Of a stretch of DNA of 64,000 nucleotides, positions 46,639 through 56,598 are shown one piece after another; positions within the stretch are counted from its first letter, which is position 1; each line of letters opens with the position of its first letter. This stretch comes from Saezia sanguinis (GTDB lineage: Bacteria > Pseudomonadota > Gammaproteobacteria > Burkholderiales > Burkholderiaceae_C). A program made the translations under genes and the position numbers. The notes under the pieces were generated by a model. That model was given only the letters and a program-made list of their open reading frames with translations, searched no databases and was not told where the DNA came from. The stretch covers positions 211,527 through 275,526 of the forward strand of contig NZ_PQSP01000003.1 of NCBI RefSeq assembly GCF_003991585.1, in the 5' to 3' direction.

Positions 46639-47397
46639 ATGGAAAGTGCACTGCTAGGTTATTTTCTGGAATTTGGCAAAAGCTTTTTGCAAATTGTTGC
46701 AACACTGCTGCCCATCATGAATCCGCCCAGCGGCGCTGCGATGTTCCTTTCTGTCACGGAAGGCGCATCCGCCAAAACACGCCATGCATTAGCTAATAGC
46801 ATTTCTCGCAACTGCTTTCTGATGCTGATCATCTTTATCCTGCTGGGCTCTGTTGTACTCAAGTTCTTCGGCATTTCAAAAGATATTGTCCTGATCGGCG
46901 GCGGCCTGCTGGTCGTTAAAATGGGCTGGGGCCTGGTCAATGCCGACAGTTCCACACCGAAACACGATGAACAACTGGCAGACTCCTACACGCCGGAAAA
47001 AATCCAGCAAACCGCATTTTTCCCGCTCTCATTCCCCATGACGGTCGGCCCCGGAACCCTGGCTGTGTGCATCACAGTGGGTGCCAGCTTTGCAGGGTCC
47101 ACCGTCTCCATTACCGTTGCAAGGCTGCTTGGCGGCTTGCTGGGCATTATTTCGCTGGCCATCATCGTACGCGTGTGTTACGGATATGCCGAAAAACTGA
47201 TGGACATGCTGGGGGAAACCGGCGCCGTGGTCTTCCTGCGCATTGCCGCGTTCATTTTGTTGTGTCTGGGTATTCAGTTGATATGGAACGGGATGGCAAG
47301 CGCCATCACGGAACTCTACCACCAGATGATCATCCCGCTGGCCAGCTCCACCAACCCGCCCGTTGCGCCACCCATGCCGGCACCTGCGGCGCAATAA
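46639..47397 (+). CDS. MarC-family membrane protein
   Basis: 252 residues with about six membrane segments. The family features are LLPIMNPPSGAAMFLS in helix 1 and FPLSFPMTVGPGTLAV before helix 4, typical of MarC/SnatA proteins. Some members transport amino acids, but function is not settled in the family. It ends with a proline-rich tail (PPVAPPMPAPAA). No ribosome site is seen; a 7-bp inverted repeat lies right in front of the ATG. Confidence 0.88.
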   Translation: MESALLGYFLEFGKSFLQIVATLLPIMNPPSGAAMFLSVTEGASAKTRHALANSISRNCFLMLIIFILLGSVVLKFFGISKDIVLIGGGLLVVKMGWGLVNADSSTPKHDEQLADSYTPEKIQQTAFFPLSFPMTVGPGTLAVCITVGASFAGSTVSITVARLLGGLLGIISLAIIVRVCYGYAEKLMDMLGETGAVVFLRIAAFILLCLGIQLIWNGMASAITELYHQMIIPLASSTNPPVAPPMPAPAAQ

Positions 47398-47420
47398 ACA
47401 TCATGCTCCTGTGGTCGGCT

Positions 47421-48242
47421 TCAGCGTAACGAAGCCGACATGGCTGAGCAGCAGTTCAGTATCCGCATCGCAACCTCTGCCGTTTGCGCCTCGTACGCAA
47501 CTTGTGTCGCATCCAAGCGCCTGAACGTCGGCCAGCCACAAAACAGATCGGCCATGGCAGACGATGTGGCACGAACAGTCACGGTGATCGGTTTTTGAAA
47601 GGCCGCGCATACTTTGATCGCCTGGCTTCCGGAAACCGCCGCCGATGCGGTCGCCCGAATCAGTTCACACGAAGCCTGGGGAGAAAGGGAAACACCGCTG
47701 TTCTGGCCCAACGCCTGTTTCGTTTGGGCAAACAAGGCATCGGGAAACAGTGCTTTATTCTCCTCAATGAAAACATCGTCGCCACTGCCCATGATCACCG
47801 GCACCCCATATTCACCAGCAACCGCACCGTAAATGGCCGCCTCGCCAACCGGCACGCCATTCAACAAAACCTCAGCAAACGCAAAGCTGTTGATGGTGTG
47901 CGCCAGAATACCCCTTCCGCCAGCGCGCGAGTGATACCCGATCAGGCACAGGCCCTGCACCCCTGGCGTCACCCCCTGCGCCATGCTCAATACACGTGGC
48001 CGCCCCTGTATCACCTGTGCCCTGGCATCCAGTTCTCCGGCCAGCATGTTGCGAAACCGTCCATGCGAATCATTGATAAGTACCTGCCTGGCCCCGCCAT
48101 CATAGGCACCCGCAATCGCCGCATTGGCCTCTGCGGTCATCAACCGGCGTGCCTGCTCATATTCCAGGTTGCCAAAACGGGTCTGTTCAGGGTGATATAC
48201 GCCAGCCACCCCTTCAATATCAACCGAGATCAAGATATTCAT
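47421..48242 (-). CDS. dppA: M55-family D-aminopeptidase (DppA-like)
   Basis: Zinc aminopeptidase related to Bacillus DppA, which releases D-amino acids from short D-peptides. The metal ligands match by position: Asp8 and Glu10 (SVDIEG), His60 (NDSHG), His104 (GYHSRAG) and Glu134 (VGEAAIYG), with the proposed nucleophile His115 (AHTINS). 273 residues. Last gene of the gsi-peptidase operon, 9 bp after dmpA. Likely substrates are D-Ala-containing murein fragments or D-dipeptides (inference). Confidence 0.9.
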   Translation of the reverse strand: MNILISVDIEGVAGVYHPEQTRFGNLEYEQARRLMTAEANAAIAGAYDGGARQVLINDSHGRFRNMLAGELDARAQVIQGRPRVLSMAQGVTPGVQGLCLIGYHSRAGGRGILAHTINSFAFAEVLLNGVPVGEAAIYGAVAGEYGVPVIMGSGDDVFIEENKALFPDALFAQTKQALGQNSGVSLSPQASCELIRATASAAVSGSQAIKVCAAFQKPITVTVRATSSAMADLFCGWPTFRRLDATQVAYEAQTAEVAMRILNCCSAMSASLR

Positions 48243-48251
48243 ACCATTCCT

Positions 48252-49313
48252 TCAACACCAATGAGGCCGCCTCTCCAGCGGAAGCCCTGCCAGCGCATCC
48301 AGCAAAGACAGGCGCTGATGCCCCTGCCTGCCCGTCAGCGTCTGTGCATGCCACAGTGCAGACAAAATCGCCTGTTCAATGCTATCGGCAACCGCCTCAA
48401 AAACATCGTTCAGCAAATTGTCATGCAGCAGCGCCACCTCATACAGATCGTTTAAAACATCCTGCGGCAGCGTATAAGCCGTCGAAAAGGCCAGCGCAAT
48501 ATCCCCGCTACCATGACCATAGAATGACCCGGTACGGGCCAAACCCGCACCAGCACGCACCGCCAGCCGGTGCAGTTGCCTGGCATCCAATGGCGCATCG
48601 GTTGCCACCAGCAGAATAATCGACCCCTTGTCCGCACCGTGCGATTCAACATGCGGCAAAGCCGCCAGGTCTTTACCCACGGCGCACCCTGCAACAGTCA
48701 GGTTCGCCAGTTGGCCAAAATTGGCCAGCACCAGTGCCCCCACCCGATAGCGCTTTGATGCTGAAACAGCAACCTCGCGGGAAGAAGAGCCGATTCCGCC
48801 CTTCAGCTTGAAACACGACATACCGCGCCCGGCACCGACAGCCCCTTGCGCAAAACGGCTCTGTGCCAACGCATACGCCTCAAGGTAATGCGCCTCACTG
48901 ACCGCCATTTGCTGAATATCGTTGAGATAGCCGTCATTACACTCCAGCACCAGCGGATTCACGGTCGGCAAATCCCGCCCGCAGGCCGGATTATCTTTAA
49001 CACACTGCCTGATCTGTGCTGCCGACACGGCCGGAACGGCAAACGTATTGGTCAGCGCAATGGGCGTTTCCAAAACTCCCAGTTCCTCAACCTGCACCAG
49101 CCCGACACTTTTGCCAAACCCGTTAATGACAGCCACCCCGGCCGGTACACGCTGCATGAACACATTGCCCTGGTGTGGGCGCACAACCGTCACGCCGGTC
49201 TGAACATCACCCGCGTCCAGCGTGGCATGCCCTACAGTCACGCCTGCAACATCGGTAATCGCATTCAGAGGCCCGGCGGCAAAACGGCCTATATGAGGCA
49301 TTTTCATATTCAT
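48252..49313 (-). CDS. dmpA: P1/S58-family aminopeptidase (DmpA-like)
   Basis: Self-processing N-terminal-nucleophile aminopeptidase. DmpA enzymes cleave L-amino acid, D-amino acid or beta-peptide N-termini. Autocleavage is expected between Gly175 and Ser176 in KGGIGSSSRE, making Ser the nucleophile. The NAITDVAGVTVGHA start and the TNTFAVPAV and NPLVLECNDGYLND motifs are typical. I use the ATG at 49313 (353 residues), 16 bp past the gsiD stop; a TTG at 49343 would overlap it. Specificity cannot be read from the sequence. Confidence 0.88.
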   Translation of the reverse strand: MNMKMPHIGRFAAGPLNAITDVAGVTVGHATLDAGDVQTGVTVVRPHQGNVFMQRVPAGVAVINGFGKSVGLVQVEELGVLETPIALTNTFAVPAVSAAQIRQCVKDNPACGRDLPTVNPLVLECNDGYLNDIQQMAVSEAHYLEAYALAQSRFAQGAVGAGRGMSCFKLKGGIGSSSREVAVSASKRYRVGALVLANFGQLANLTVAGCAVGKDLAALPHVESHGADKGSIILLVATDAPLDARQLHRLAVRAGAGLARTGSFYGHGSGDIALAFSTAYTLPQDVLNDLYEVALLHDNLLNDVFEAVADSIEQAILSALWHAQTLTGRQGHQRLSLLDALAGLPLERRPHWC

Positions 49314-49329
49314 CACGCGTTTGGGTTGG

Positions 49330-50223
49330 TTACAGCCTGTCAATCTTGGGGTCTAATGCATCCCTGAGTCCATCGCCCAACAGGTTAAAAGCCAGTACCG
49401 TGAAGAAAATGGCCAGGGCCGGAAATATCGCCACATGTGGCGCATTGATCATATCTGCACGTGCTTCATTGAGCATTGCCCCCCATTCGGGCGTTGGCGG
49501 CTGGGCCCCCATCCCCAGAAACGACAGGCTTGCCGCCGTGATGATGGACGTGCCAATACGCATACTGGAATACACCACAATGGTCGAGATCGTCCCGGGC
49601 AAAATGTGCCGCACCAGAATCGTCCAGTCACTTGCCCCAATGCTGCGCGTGGCCTCAATGAACGTCTGGTTTTTCAGCGCCAGTGTATTGCCGCGCACCA
49701 GGCGCGCAAACGCAGGAATACTGAAAATGGATACCGCAACAATCACATTGAGCATGCCGGAACCCAGCATCGCCACAACCCCAAGTGCCAGCAGAATCCC
49801 CGGAAATGCAAACAGCACATCCGAAATGCGCATCACAATCCTGTCCCACCAGCCTTCATAGTACCCCGCCAACAGCCCCAGAAACACCCCAATGACAGCG
49901 CCCAACATCACGGAAAAGAAGCCGGCGAACAAAGAAATACGCGCGCCCATGATGATCCGGCTGAAAATGTCGCGCCCCAGCGGGTCGACACCAAACCAGT
50001 GCACCATGGAGGGCCCTTCGTTGAAGCGGTCATAGTCAAAGAAATTCTCTGCGTCAAACGGCGTGATCCACGGCGCCAAAACCGCCAGCACCACCAAAAT
50101 CACGATAAATACCAGTGCGATCAACGCCACATGCTGTTTGCGGAACTTGCGCCAGAACTCGCTCCATGGCGTACGCACCGCAGTCGAAGCAGAAGATACT
50201 GTTGTTGTCATTGAATCTGCCAT
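49330..50223 (-). CDS. gsiD: GsiD-like ABC transporter permease
   Basis: Second permease of a glutathione/dipeptide importer (Dpp/Opp type). 297 residues, six membrane segments, and the cytoplasmic EAA loop ([21 protein letters not shown]). An N-terminal OppC-type segment with [10 protein letters not shown] is present. The C-terminal [10 protein letters not shown] is diagnostic of the GsiD/DppC group. It lies 11 bp after gsiC. Confidence 0.94.
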   Translation of the reverse strand: MADSMTTTVSSASTAVRTPWSEFWRKFRKQHVALIALVFIVILVVLAVLAPWITPFDAENFFDYDRFNEGPSMVHWFGVDPLGRDIFSRIIMGARISLFAGFFSVMLGAVIGVFLGLLAGYYEGWWDRIVMRISDVLFAFPGILLALGVVAMLGSGMLNVIVAVSIFSIPAFARLVRGNTLALKNQTFIEATRSIGASDWTILVRHILPGTISTIVVYSSMRIGTSIITAASLSFLGMGAQPPTPEWGAMLNEARADMINAPHVAIFPALAIFFTVLAFNLLGDGLRDALDPKIDRL

Positions 50224-50234
50224 GCCTAATCACC

Positions 50235-51155
50235 TCATTTATAGCGAATGGTGGGATTGATCAGCCCGTACAGCATATCCACCGTCAAATTGATCAGAAT
50301 AAATTCCAGCGAGAACAGCAAGACCAATGCCTGAATACAGGGATAGTCAAGGCTGCTCACCGATTCCACCAGAAAGCGCCCCAGCCCGGGCCAGTTGAAT
50401 ACCGCCTCAACCACGATGGACCCGCCGAGCAGAAAGCCAAACTGCAACCCCATCATAGTCACCACCGGGATCAGCGCATTGCGCAAACAGTGCTTGAGCA
50501 GCACCACACGCTCAGCCACCCCTTTGGCGCGTGCCGTGCGCACAAAGTCCTCCTGCACCACCTCCACAAATGAAGCGCGCGTAAACCGGGCCATCACTGC
50601 GGCCACCGATGCCCCCAGCGTGATCGAAGGCAAAATGTAGTGCTTCCATGAGTCAGCCCCCACCGTCGGCAGCCAGCCCAGTTGCACAGAAAAAATCTGC
50701 ATCAGCAGCATCCCCAGCGCAAACGCCGGAAAAGACAGCCCCGACACCGCCAGCGTCATCCCCACGCGGTCCGGCCATTTGTTACGGTACACAGCAGAAA
50801 TAATGCCGATCACCATGCCGAAAATCACCGCCCACACCATACTGGCCAGCGTCAGTAAAAATGTGGGCATGAACCGCTCTGCAATTTCTGTGAAAACCGG
50901 CCGGTTGCTTTTAAAAGACGTCCCCAGGTCACCTTGAAACAACTTGACAAAGTACGTCACAAACTGCTGCGGCAGCGGTTTATCCAGCCCCATTTCACGC
51001 TCAATCAAGGCCACCGTTTCCGCATCAGCATCGGGCCCGGCTTTCAGGCGGGCCGGGCTGCCTGGCAGATTGTGAACAAACAAGAAGATGGCGACTGCCA
51101 CAATCAGCAGGGTTGGAATCAACCCCAGCAACCGCTTCAAAAAATAATTCAGCAT
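50235..51155 (-). CDS. gsiC: GsiC-like ABC transporter permease
   Basis: First permease of the importer. From the ATG at 51155 it has 306 residues, the exact length of E. coli GsiC, and starts [19 protein letters not shown]. The segments [22 protein letters not shown] and [17 protein letters not shown] are nearly identical to GsiC. It pairs with GsiD to form the channel powered by GsiA. Confidence 0.95.
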   Translation of the reverse strand: MLNYFLKRLLGLIPTLLIVAVAIFLFVHNLPGSPARLKAGPDADAETVALIEREMGLDKPLPQQFVTYFVKLFQGDLGTSFKSNRPVFTEIAERFMPTFLLTLASMVWAVIFGMVIGIISAVYRNKWPDRVGMTLAVSGLSFPAFALGMLLMQIFSVQLGWLPTVGADSWKHYILPSITLGASVAAVMARFTRASFVEVVQEDFVRTARAKGVAERVVLLKHCLRNALIPVVTMMGLQFGFLLGGSIVVEAVFNWPGLGRFLVESVSSLDYPCIQALVLLFSLEFILINLTVDMLYGLINPTIRYK

Positions 51156-51303
51156 AAATACCAACCACATCCATGCAGATCAGCCATGTAACTCACCGCA
51201 TTGTTCTCTGTTAAACCATAAACCCCTGTGCCCGGGAAAAAATCCACACGCACTTATGAATCAGCTCAAAATCACTTCTTCTGCACTTCCGCTCCCCTGC
51301 CTG

Positions 51304-52863
51304 CTACTCACTCACTGCCAGCTCGTTAATGTCAATGTTGCTGTCCGGCAGCACATAAATCCCCGTCACCCGCTTGTTATGGGCATAGACTATTTCGTCT
51401 GTAACCAGCGGAGCCCATGGCAAATCAACGGCAAGCAGTTCCTGTGCTTTCTGATAAATCGTCCGTTTATCTTCATCACCCGTTGCTTTCAAAGCCTGCT
51501 CCAGATAAGCGTCAAACTGCGCACTGCTGTAATAAGCCGTATTGTTCAGTCCCGGCGGCCAGGCCTGCGTAGACAGCAGCGGACGCAATGCCCAATCAGC
51601 CTCGCCTGTTGAGGTAGACCAGCCAATGTAATAAAGCCTGACACCTGCGGTTTGAGGGTCAGGCGCACCTTCCACCCAACCCGCGCGCTGGCCTGATTCC
51701 AGCCCCAGTATGCTGACCTTGATACCGACCTGTCCCAACTGCTGTTGCAAAAACTGCAATACCTTTTGCGTGGTCGTATTGTTGATACCGCCCCACAATA
51801 CCGATTCAAACCCGTTGGGATAACCCGCCTCAGCCAGCAACGCCCGCGCTTTGGCCGGATCGTACGGCCACGGCGCCATCTTGTGCGCATAGGCTACCCC
51901 CTGCGGCACAAATCCCTGTGCCGGGAAAGCGTAACCGTTGAATGCCACCTTGGCCAGCGCCTCGCGGTTAATGGCATAGTTAATCGCCTGGCGAACCCGT
52001 ATATCATCAAACGGCTTATGCAGCATGTTGAACGAAAGATAGCGCATCATGATGGACGGCGTTGTAATCACCTGCAGGCTACGGTTGCTTTTAAGCCCAT
52101 CCACTTGTTCGTAAGGCACCGGAAAAGCAAAATCCGCTTCGCCGGTTTGCAGCATCGCAGCACGGGTGTTATTTTCCATCACCGGCATCCAGATCACCTC
52201 ATCGACCTTGGGATAACCTGTCCGCCAATAGCCTTCAAACCGGGTGCCTTTGATAAAGTCGGTCTGCCGCCACTCAGCAAAAGTATACGGCCCGGTCCCC
52301 ACCGGGTGAAACGCAATATCTTTACCATACTGCTGCAATGCTTTGGGAGAAATGATGGCTGCCGATGGATGCGCGATGGTGTTGATGAAAGGCCCAAACG
52401 GCTCCTTCAGTACAAAACGCACCGTCAAAGGGTCCACCACTTCCACGCGTTCAATGCGGTTAAACTGGTTATAGCGTACCAGCGCATTGGCCGGGTCTTT
52501 GGCCCGGTCAAAATTCACTTTGACAGCGTTCGCATCAAAAACGGTACCATCATGAAACTTCACCCCTGAACGCAATTCAAACGTATAAACCAGCCCATCA
52601 TCCGACACGGTATAGCGCAGTGCCAATACAGGCTTGATCTCAAAGTTCCTGTCAAACTGGTACAGCCCCTCATAAAACGATTTGGTCACTGCCATGGTCA
52701 TGGTGGTATTGGTGTTATATGGGTCCAGCGTTTCGGGCTGCCCGCCAACGGCCAGCACAACACGCGTTTGCGCCCTGGCCTGCATGGCGCATGCCATCAC
52801 CACCACCATCAAAAAAACCGCTAACAGGCGGAAAAATCCAAATCGATGCGTCATATTATTCAT
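51304..52863 (-). CDS. gsiB: GsiB-like peptide-binding protein, second copy
   Basis: Periplasmic solute-binding protein of the SBP_bac_5 family. 519 residues with a signal peptide ending near AMQARAQTRV. The lobes have GQPETLDPYNTNTT, YTFELRSGVKFHDGT, FHPVGTGPYTFAEW and FVPQGVAYAHKM, the GsiB pattern. It is a close paralogue of the 53044 copy but differs enough in the middle lobe to have another ligand range. Two ATGs compete: 52863 has GGAG only 2 bp away, 52854 has it 11 bp away. Confidence 0.92.
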   Translation of the reverse strand: MNNMTHRFGFFRLLAVFLMVVVMACAMQARAQTRVVLAVGGQPETLDPYNTNTTMTMAVTKSFYEGLYQFDRNFEIKPVLALRYTVSDDGLVYTFELRSGVKFHDGTVFDANAVKVNFDRAKDPANALVRYNQFNRIERVEVVDPLTVRFVLKEPFGPFINTIAHPSAAIISPKALQQYGKDIAFHPVGTGPYTFAEWRQTDFIKGTRFEGYWRTGYPKVDEVIWMPVMENNTRAAMLQTGEADFAFPVPYEQVDGLKSNRSLQVITTPSIMMRYLSFNMLHKPFDDIRVRQAINYAINREALAKVAFNGYAFPAQGFVPQGVAYAHKMAPWPYDPAKARALLAEAGYPNGFESVLWGGINNTTTQKVLQFLQQQLGQVGIKVSILGLESGQRAGWVEGAPDPQTAGVRLYYIGWSTSTGEADWALRPLLSTQAWPPGLNNTAYYSSAQFDAYLEQALKATGDEDKRTIYQKAQELLAVDLPWAPLVTDEIVYAHNKRVTGIYVLPDSNIDINELAVSE

Positions 52864-52961
52864 GTCTCCTGTTTCTTATCCAACCCTTACTGCAAATCAC
52901 CAGGGCGTATTCACACACCCTCATTATCATTAATTATCATTAAATCTCTGCCCTTTCAGGC

Positions 52962-53029
52962 TGCCGGGCACCTGCACCATTGAACTGTGCAGGTACATGC
53001 CGGGCAGAGCCGGCAAAGGTGCCGGCTCT
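52962..53029 (-). other. Stem-loops between the two gsiB copies
   Basis: Two stable hairpins: ACCTGCAC / GTGCAGGT (52970-52994) and AGAGCCGGCA / TGCCGGCTCT (53006-53029, loop AAGG). The first is flanked by a direct repeat TGCCGGGCA. Neither has a T-tract on the minus strand, so they are more likely to protect the upstream gsiB mRNA 3' end than to terminate. Confidence 0.55.
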
Positions 53030-53043
53030 ATCCCATCACGGCC

Positions 53044-54594
53044 TTACTTCGTTACAGCAATTTCAGTGAAATTGATATTGCTGTCAGGCATCACATACAC
53101 ACCGCTTAAGCGTTTGTTACGTGCGTACACGGTTTCTTCGGTCACCAGGGGTGCCCACGGCAGGTCGACATACAGCAGTTCCTGCGCCTTACGGTACAGG
53201 TCACGCTTCTCGTCGTCGCTGGTGGACTTCAATGCGGCGGCAATATAACTGTCAAAGTTGCTGTTGCTGTAATACGCTGCATTGTTGAGCTTGGGCGGCC
53301 ATGCTTCTGTGGTCAGCAGCGGGCGCAACGCCCAGTCTGCCTCACCGGTAGAAGCAGACCAGCCTGCATAATACATGCGTACACGTGATGTTTTAGGATC
53401 CTGCCAGCCTTCCACCCACTCGGTTCTCTGGCCTGGCTCCAGCGCCAGTACGCTGACCTTGATACCAACCTGCCCCAGTTGCTGCTGCAGGAACTGCAAC
53501 ACCTTCACCGTGGTGGAGTTGTTATAGCCGCCCCACAGCACGGTTTCAAACCCGTTGGGGTACCCGGCCTCGGCCAGCAATGCACGCGCTTTAGCCGGAT
53601 CATACGGCCATGGTTCCATCTTGTGCGCATAGCCTACGCCCTGCGGTACAAACCCCTGCGCCGGGAAGGCAAAGCCGTTGAAGGCCACCTTGCCCAAGGC
53701 TTCGCGGTTGATCGCATAATTCACCGCCTCACGCACACGCACATCGTCAAACGGCTTTTGCTGCGTATTCATGGCCAGATAGCGCGTCACAATGGAAGGC
53801 GAGGTCAGGATATCCAGATTGGCGTTACTTTTAAGCGAGTTGATCTGCTCATACGGAATCGGGAATGCAAAGTCCGCTTCACCGGTTTGAAGCATCGCCG
53901 CACGGGTACTGTTTTCCAGCACCGGCTTCCAGGTGATGTTATCCACCTTCGGATAGCCCTGGCGCCAATAGCCGTCAAAGCGGGTGCCCTTCACATGGTC
54001 GGTCTGACGCCATTCCACAAACTTGAACGGCCCGGTACCCACTGGATGGAAGGCAATGTCCTTACCATATTCCTGCAGCGCTTTGGGCGAAATCATCCCT
54101 GCTGAAGAGTGTGCCAGTGAGTTGATAAAGGGGGCAAACGGTTCCTTGAGCACAAAGCGCACGGTCAGCGGATCCACCACTTCCACCCGTTCCACGCGGT
54201 TAAACTGGTTATAACGCGCCAGCGCATTGGCCGGGTTCAGTACACGGTCGATATTGACTTTAACGGCTTCCGCGTTGAATTCAGTGCCGTCATGGAATTT
54301 CACCCCGGCACGCAGTTTAAAGGTATACACCAGGCCATCATCTGAAACCGTGTAGCTTTCTGCCAGCACAGGCTTCACATTCAAGTCTTTGTCAAACTGG
54401 AACAGCCCTTCGTAAAAAGACTTGGTTACAGCCTGTGTCAACGTGGTGTTGGTATTGTACGGGTCCAGCGTTTCCGGTTGCTGTCCAATGGCCAGCACAA
54501 CACTGGTCTGCGCCAGCGCATGACCGGCACCTGTCAGGGCGGCCAGCCCGATAATACCTGCAAGCAGGCGCGTTGCTACAAATCGATTTCTCAT
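53044..54594 (-). CDS. gsiB: GsiB-like glutathione/peptide-binding protein, first copy
   Basis: Periplasmic binding protein, 516 residues, close to the 512 of E. coli GsiB. The signal peptide ends around GAGHALAQTS. It shares GQQPETLDPYNTNTTLT, FHPVGTGPFKF and FVPQGVGYAHKM with its paralogue and sits directly after gsiA, the normal position, so it is probably the original copy. SD-like AAGGAGTC precedes the start. Confidence 0.94.
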   Translation of the reverse strand: MRNRFVATRLLAGIIGLAALTGAGHALAQTSVVLAIGQQPETLDPYNTNTTLTQAVTKSFYEGLFQFDKDLNVKPVLAESYTVSDDGLVYTFKLRAGVKFHDGTEFNAEAVKVNIDRVLNPANALARYNQFNRVERVEVVDPLTVRFVLKEPFAPFINSLAHSSAGMISPKALQEYGKDIAFHPVGTGPFKFVEWRQTDHVKGTRFDGYWRQGYPKVDNITWKPVLENSTRAAMLQTGEADFAFPIPYEQINSLKSNANLDILTSPSIVTRYLAMNTQQKPFDDVRVREAVNYAINREALGKVAFNGFAFPAQGFVPQGVGYAHKMEPWPYDPAKARALLAEAGYPNGFETVLWGGYNNSTTVKVLQFLQQQLGQVGIKVSVLALEPGQRTEWVEGWQDPKTSRVRMYYAGWSASTGEADWALRPLLTTEAWPPKLNNAAYYSNSNFDSYIAAALKSTSDDEKRDLYRKAQELLYVDLPWAPLVTEETVYARNKRLSGVYVMPDSNINFTEIAVTK

Positions 54595-54669
54595 CAGAAG
54601 ACTCCTTTGTAAAAGAATAAACCCCTATTCACCATAAGGCGTGCTCTTTGCCACAGAGCGCGGCCCTCA

Positions 54670-56574
54670 TCAATACTCATCAGTAATCGGATGCTGAACC
54701 ACAAAGTGCCCCGGCCCGACCTCTACCATCGGCTTAATCACAGGCTCATAACCCAACGGAAAAACCGGACTCGGAATTTCCCCCTGCAGCAACTCGTGCT
54801 TTTGGTGGCGCCGGGACGGATCCACCACCGGCACGGCTGACATCAGGCGTTTTGTGTAGGCATGCTGCGGATGCTCAAAAATAGCACGGCGCGGGCCAAT
54901 TTCAACAATCTGTCCCAGATACATCACCGCCACACGGTGGCTGATACGCTCCACCACGGCCATGTCATGCGAGATAAACAGAAAAGCAATGCCCAGATCC
55001 TTCTGCAAATCCATCATCAGATTCACAATCTGCGCCTGTATTGACACATCCAGGGCCGACACTGCCTCATCGGCCACCACCACTTTCGGATTCAATGCCA
55101 GCGCACGCGCAATCGCAATACGCTGGCGCTGACCACCGGAAAACTCATGTGGATAGCGCTGCGCATATTCCGGCGGCAGCCCGACCCGCTCCAGCAGTTG
55201 GCGCACCTGCTCCTGCGCCTGTGCGCCCGAAGCGATACCGTGCACCAGCAAAGGCTCCATAATGGAAAATCCGACCGTCACACGCGGGTCCAGTGAAGCA
55301 AACGGATCCTGAAAAATAAACTGAATATTCCTGCGCAGATGCTGCAACTGCCTGGTTGGCAAATCCAGAATGTTCTGCCCGTCAAACTCAATGCGCCCGC
55401 CCTGGCTGTCCACCAGCCGCAGCAATGAACGGCCCGTGGTTGATTTGCCGCAGCCCGACTCCCCGACCAAAGCCAGCGTCTCTCCGGGGTAAAGGTCAAA
55501 GTTGACATGCTCTACCGCATGCACCTCGCGCTGTAACCGGTTCAAAATACCGCCCCGGATCTCAAAACGCGTAACCAGATTTTGCACGCGCAAAATCGGT
55601 GCCTGATCATAGCGTGCCGTATTCACGACTTCCGCTGTACCTGCACTGCCCGGCAAAGGCTGGCTCTGCGCATCCAGCAACTCAAACTTGGCCGGATAAT
55701 CGGTACCATTCATGGCGCCCAGCTTGGGCACGGCCGACAGCAACGCACGTGTGTAAGGATGCTGTGGCGCTGAAAAAACCTGTTCGGAATCCCCTTCTTC
55801 CACACCATCACCACGGTACATCACCAGTACACGGTCGGCAATCTCTGCCACCACCCCCATGTCATGGGTAATGAACACAATACCCATGTGCATTTCCCGT
55901 TGCAGCTCGCGCATCAACTCCAGAATTTGCGCCTGAATCGTCACATCCAGCGCCGTGGTCGGTTCATCGGCAATCAGCAACGCCGGGCGGCACGATAAGG
56001 CCATGGCAATCATGACCCGCTGGCGCATACCTCCGGATAATTGATGCGGGTAACGCTTGAGCACGTTTTTCGCTTCCGGAATACGCACCAGTTCCAGCAT
56101 GCGCAGCGCCTCGGCCAGCGCCTCAGTATGCGACTTTCCCTGATGAATCATGATGGCTTCGGCAATCTGGTCGCCGGCAGTAAACACCGGGTTAAGCGAA
56201 GTCATCGGCTCCTGAAAAATCATCGCGATATCCGCGCCCCGAATGCGACGCATGGTCGATTCGGACGCCGTTTTCAGGTCCAGAATATCTCCATTGCGAC
56301 GCCGGAACAGCATTTCCCCGCCAATGATATGCCCGCCGCCATATTCCACCAAACGCATTACCGACAAAGATGCCACCGATTTACCTGAGCCCGATTCGCC
56401 CACAATCGCCAGAGTCTCCCCCCGCTGCACATGAAAATCCAGCCCCTTGACCGCATCCACGGTCCGTTCTGAAGTCGCAAAACGCACCGTCAGCCCTTTG
56501 ACAGATACGACACACTGGTCAGGCAACAACACCCCGGCTGGCGTTTGCACTTCTTGAGACAACCCTGCAGACAT
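54670..56574 (-). CDS. gsiA: GsiA-like ABC transporter ATP-binding protein (double NBD)
   Basis: 634 residues with two fused nucleotide-binding domains, as in GsiA. NBD1: Walker A GESGSGKS, signature [12 protein letters not shown], Walker [13 protein letters not shown]2: Walker [10 protein letters not shown], signature [12 protein letters not shown], Walker B VVVADEAV; the usual DEPT is DEAV here. Each ends in an oligopeptide-transporter C-terminal domain ([14 protein letters not shown]). It energises the GsiCD channel. Confidence 0.95.
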   Translation of the reverse strand: MSAGLSQEVQTPAGVLLPDQCVVSVKGLTVRFATSERTVDAVKGLDFHVQRGETLAIVGESGSGKSVASLSVMRLVEYGGGHIIGGEMLFRRRNGDILDLKTASESTMRRIRGADIAMIFQEPMTSLNPVFTAGDQIAEAIMIHQGKSHTEALAEALRMLELVRIPEAKNVLKRYPHQLSGGMRQRVMIAMALSCRPALLIADEPTTALDVTIQAQILELMRELQREMHMGIVFITHDMGVVAEIADRVLVMYRGDGVEEGDSEQVFSAPQHPYTRALLSAVPKLGAMNGTDYPAKFELLDAQSQPLPGSAGTAEVVNTARYDQAPILRVQNLVTRFEIRGGILNRLQREVHAVEHVNFDLYPGETLALVGESGCGKSTTGRSLLRLVDSQGGRIEFDGQNILDLPTRQLQHLRRNIQFIFQDPFASLDPRVTVGFSIMEPLLVHGIASGAQAQEQVRQLLERVGLPPEYAQRYPHEFSGGQRQRIAIARALALNPKVVVADEAVSALDVSIQAQIVNLMMDLQKDLGIAFLFISHDMAVVERISHRVAVMYLGQIVEIGPRRAIFEHPQHAYTKRLMSAVPVVDPSRRHQKHELLQGEIPSPVFPLGYEPVIKPMVEVGPGHFVVQHPITDEY

Positions 56575-56598
56575 CCTAATCCTTCAATCCTATAGTTT

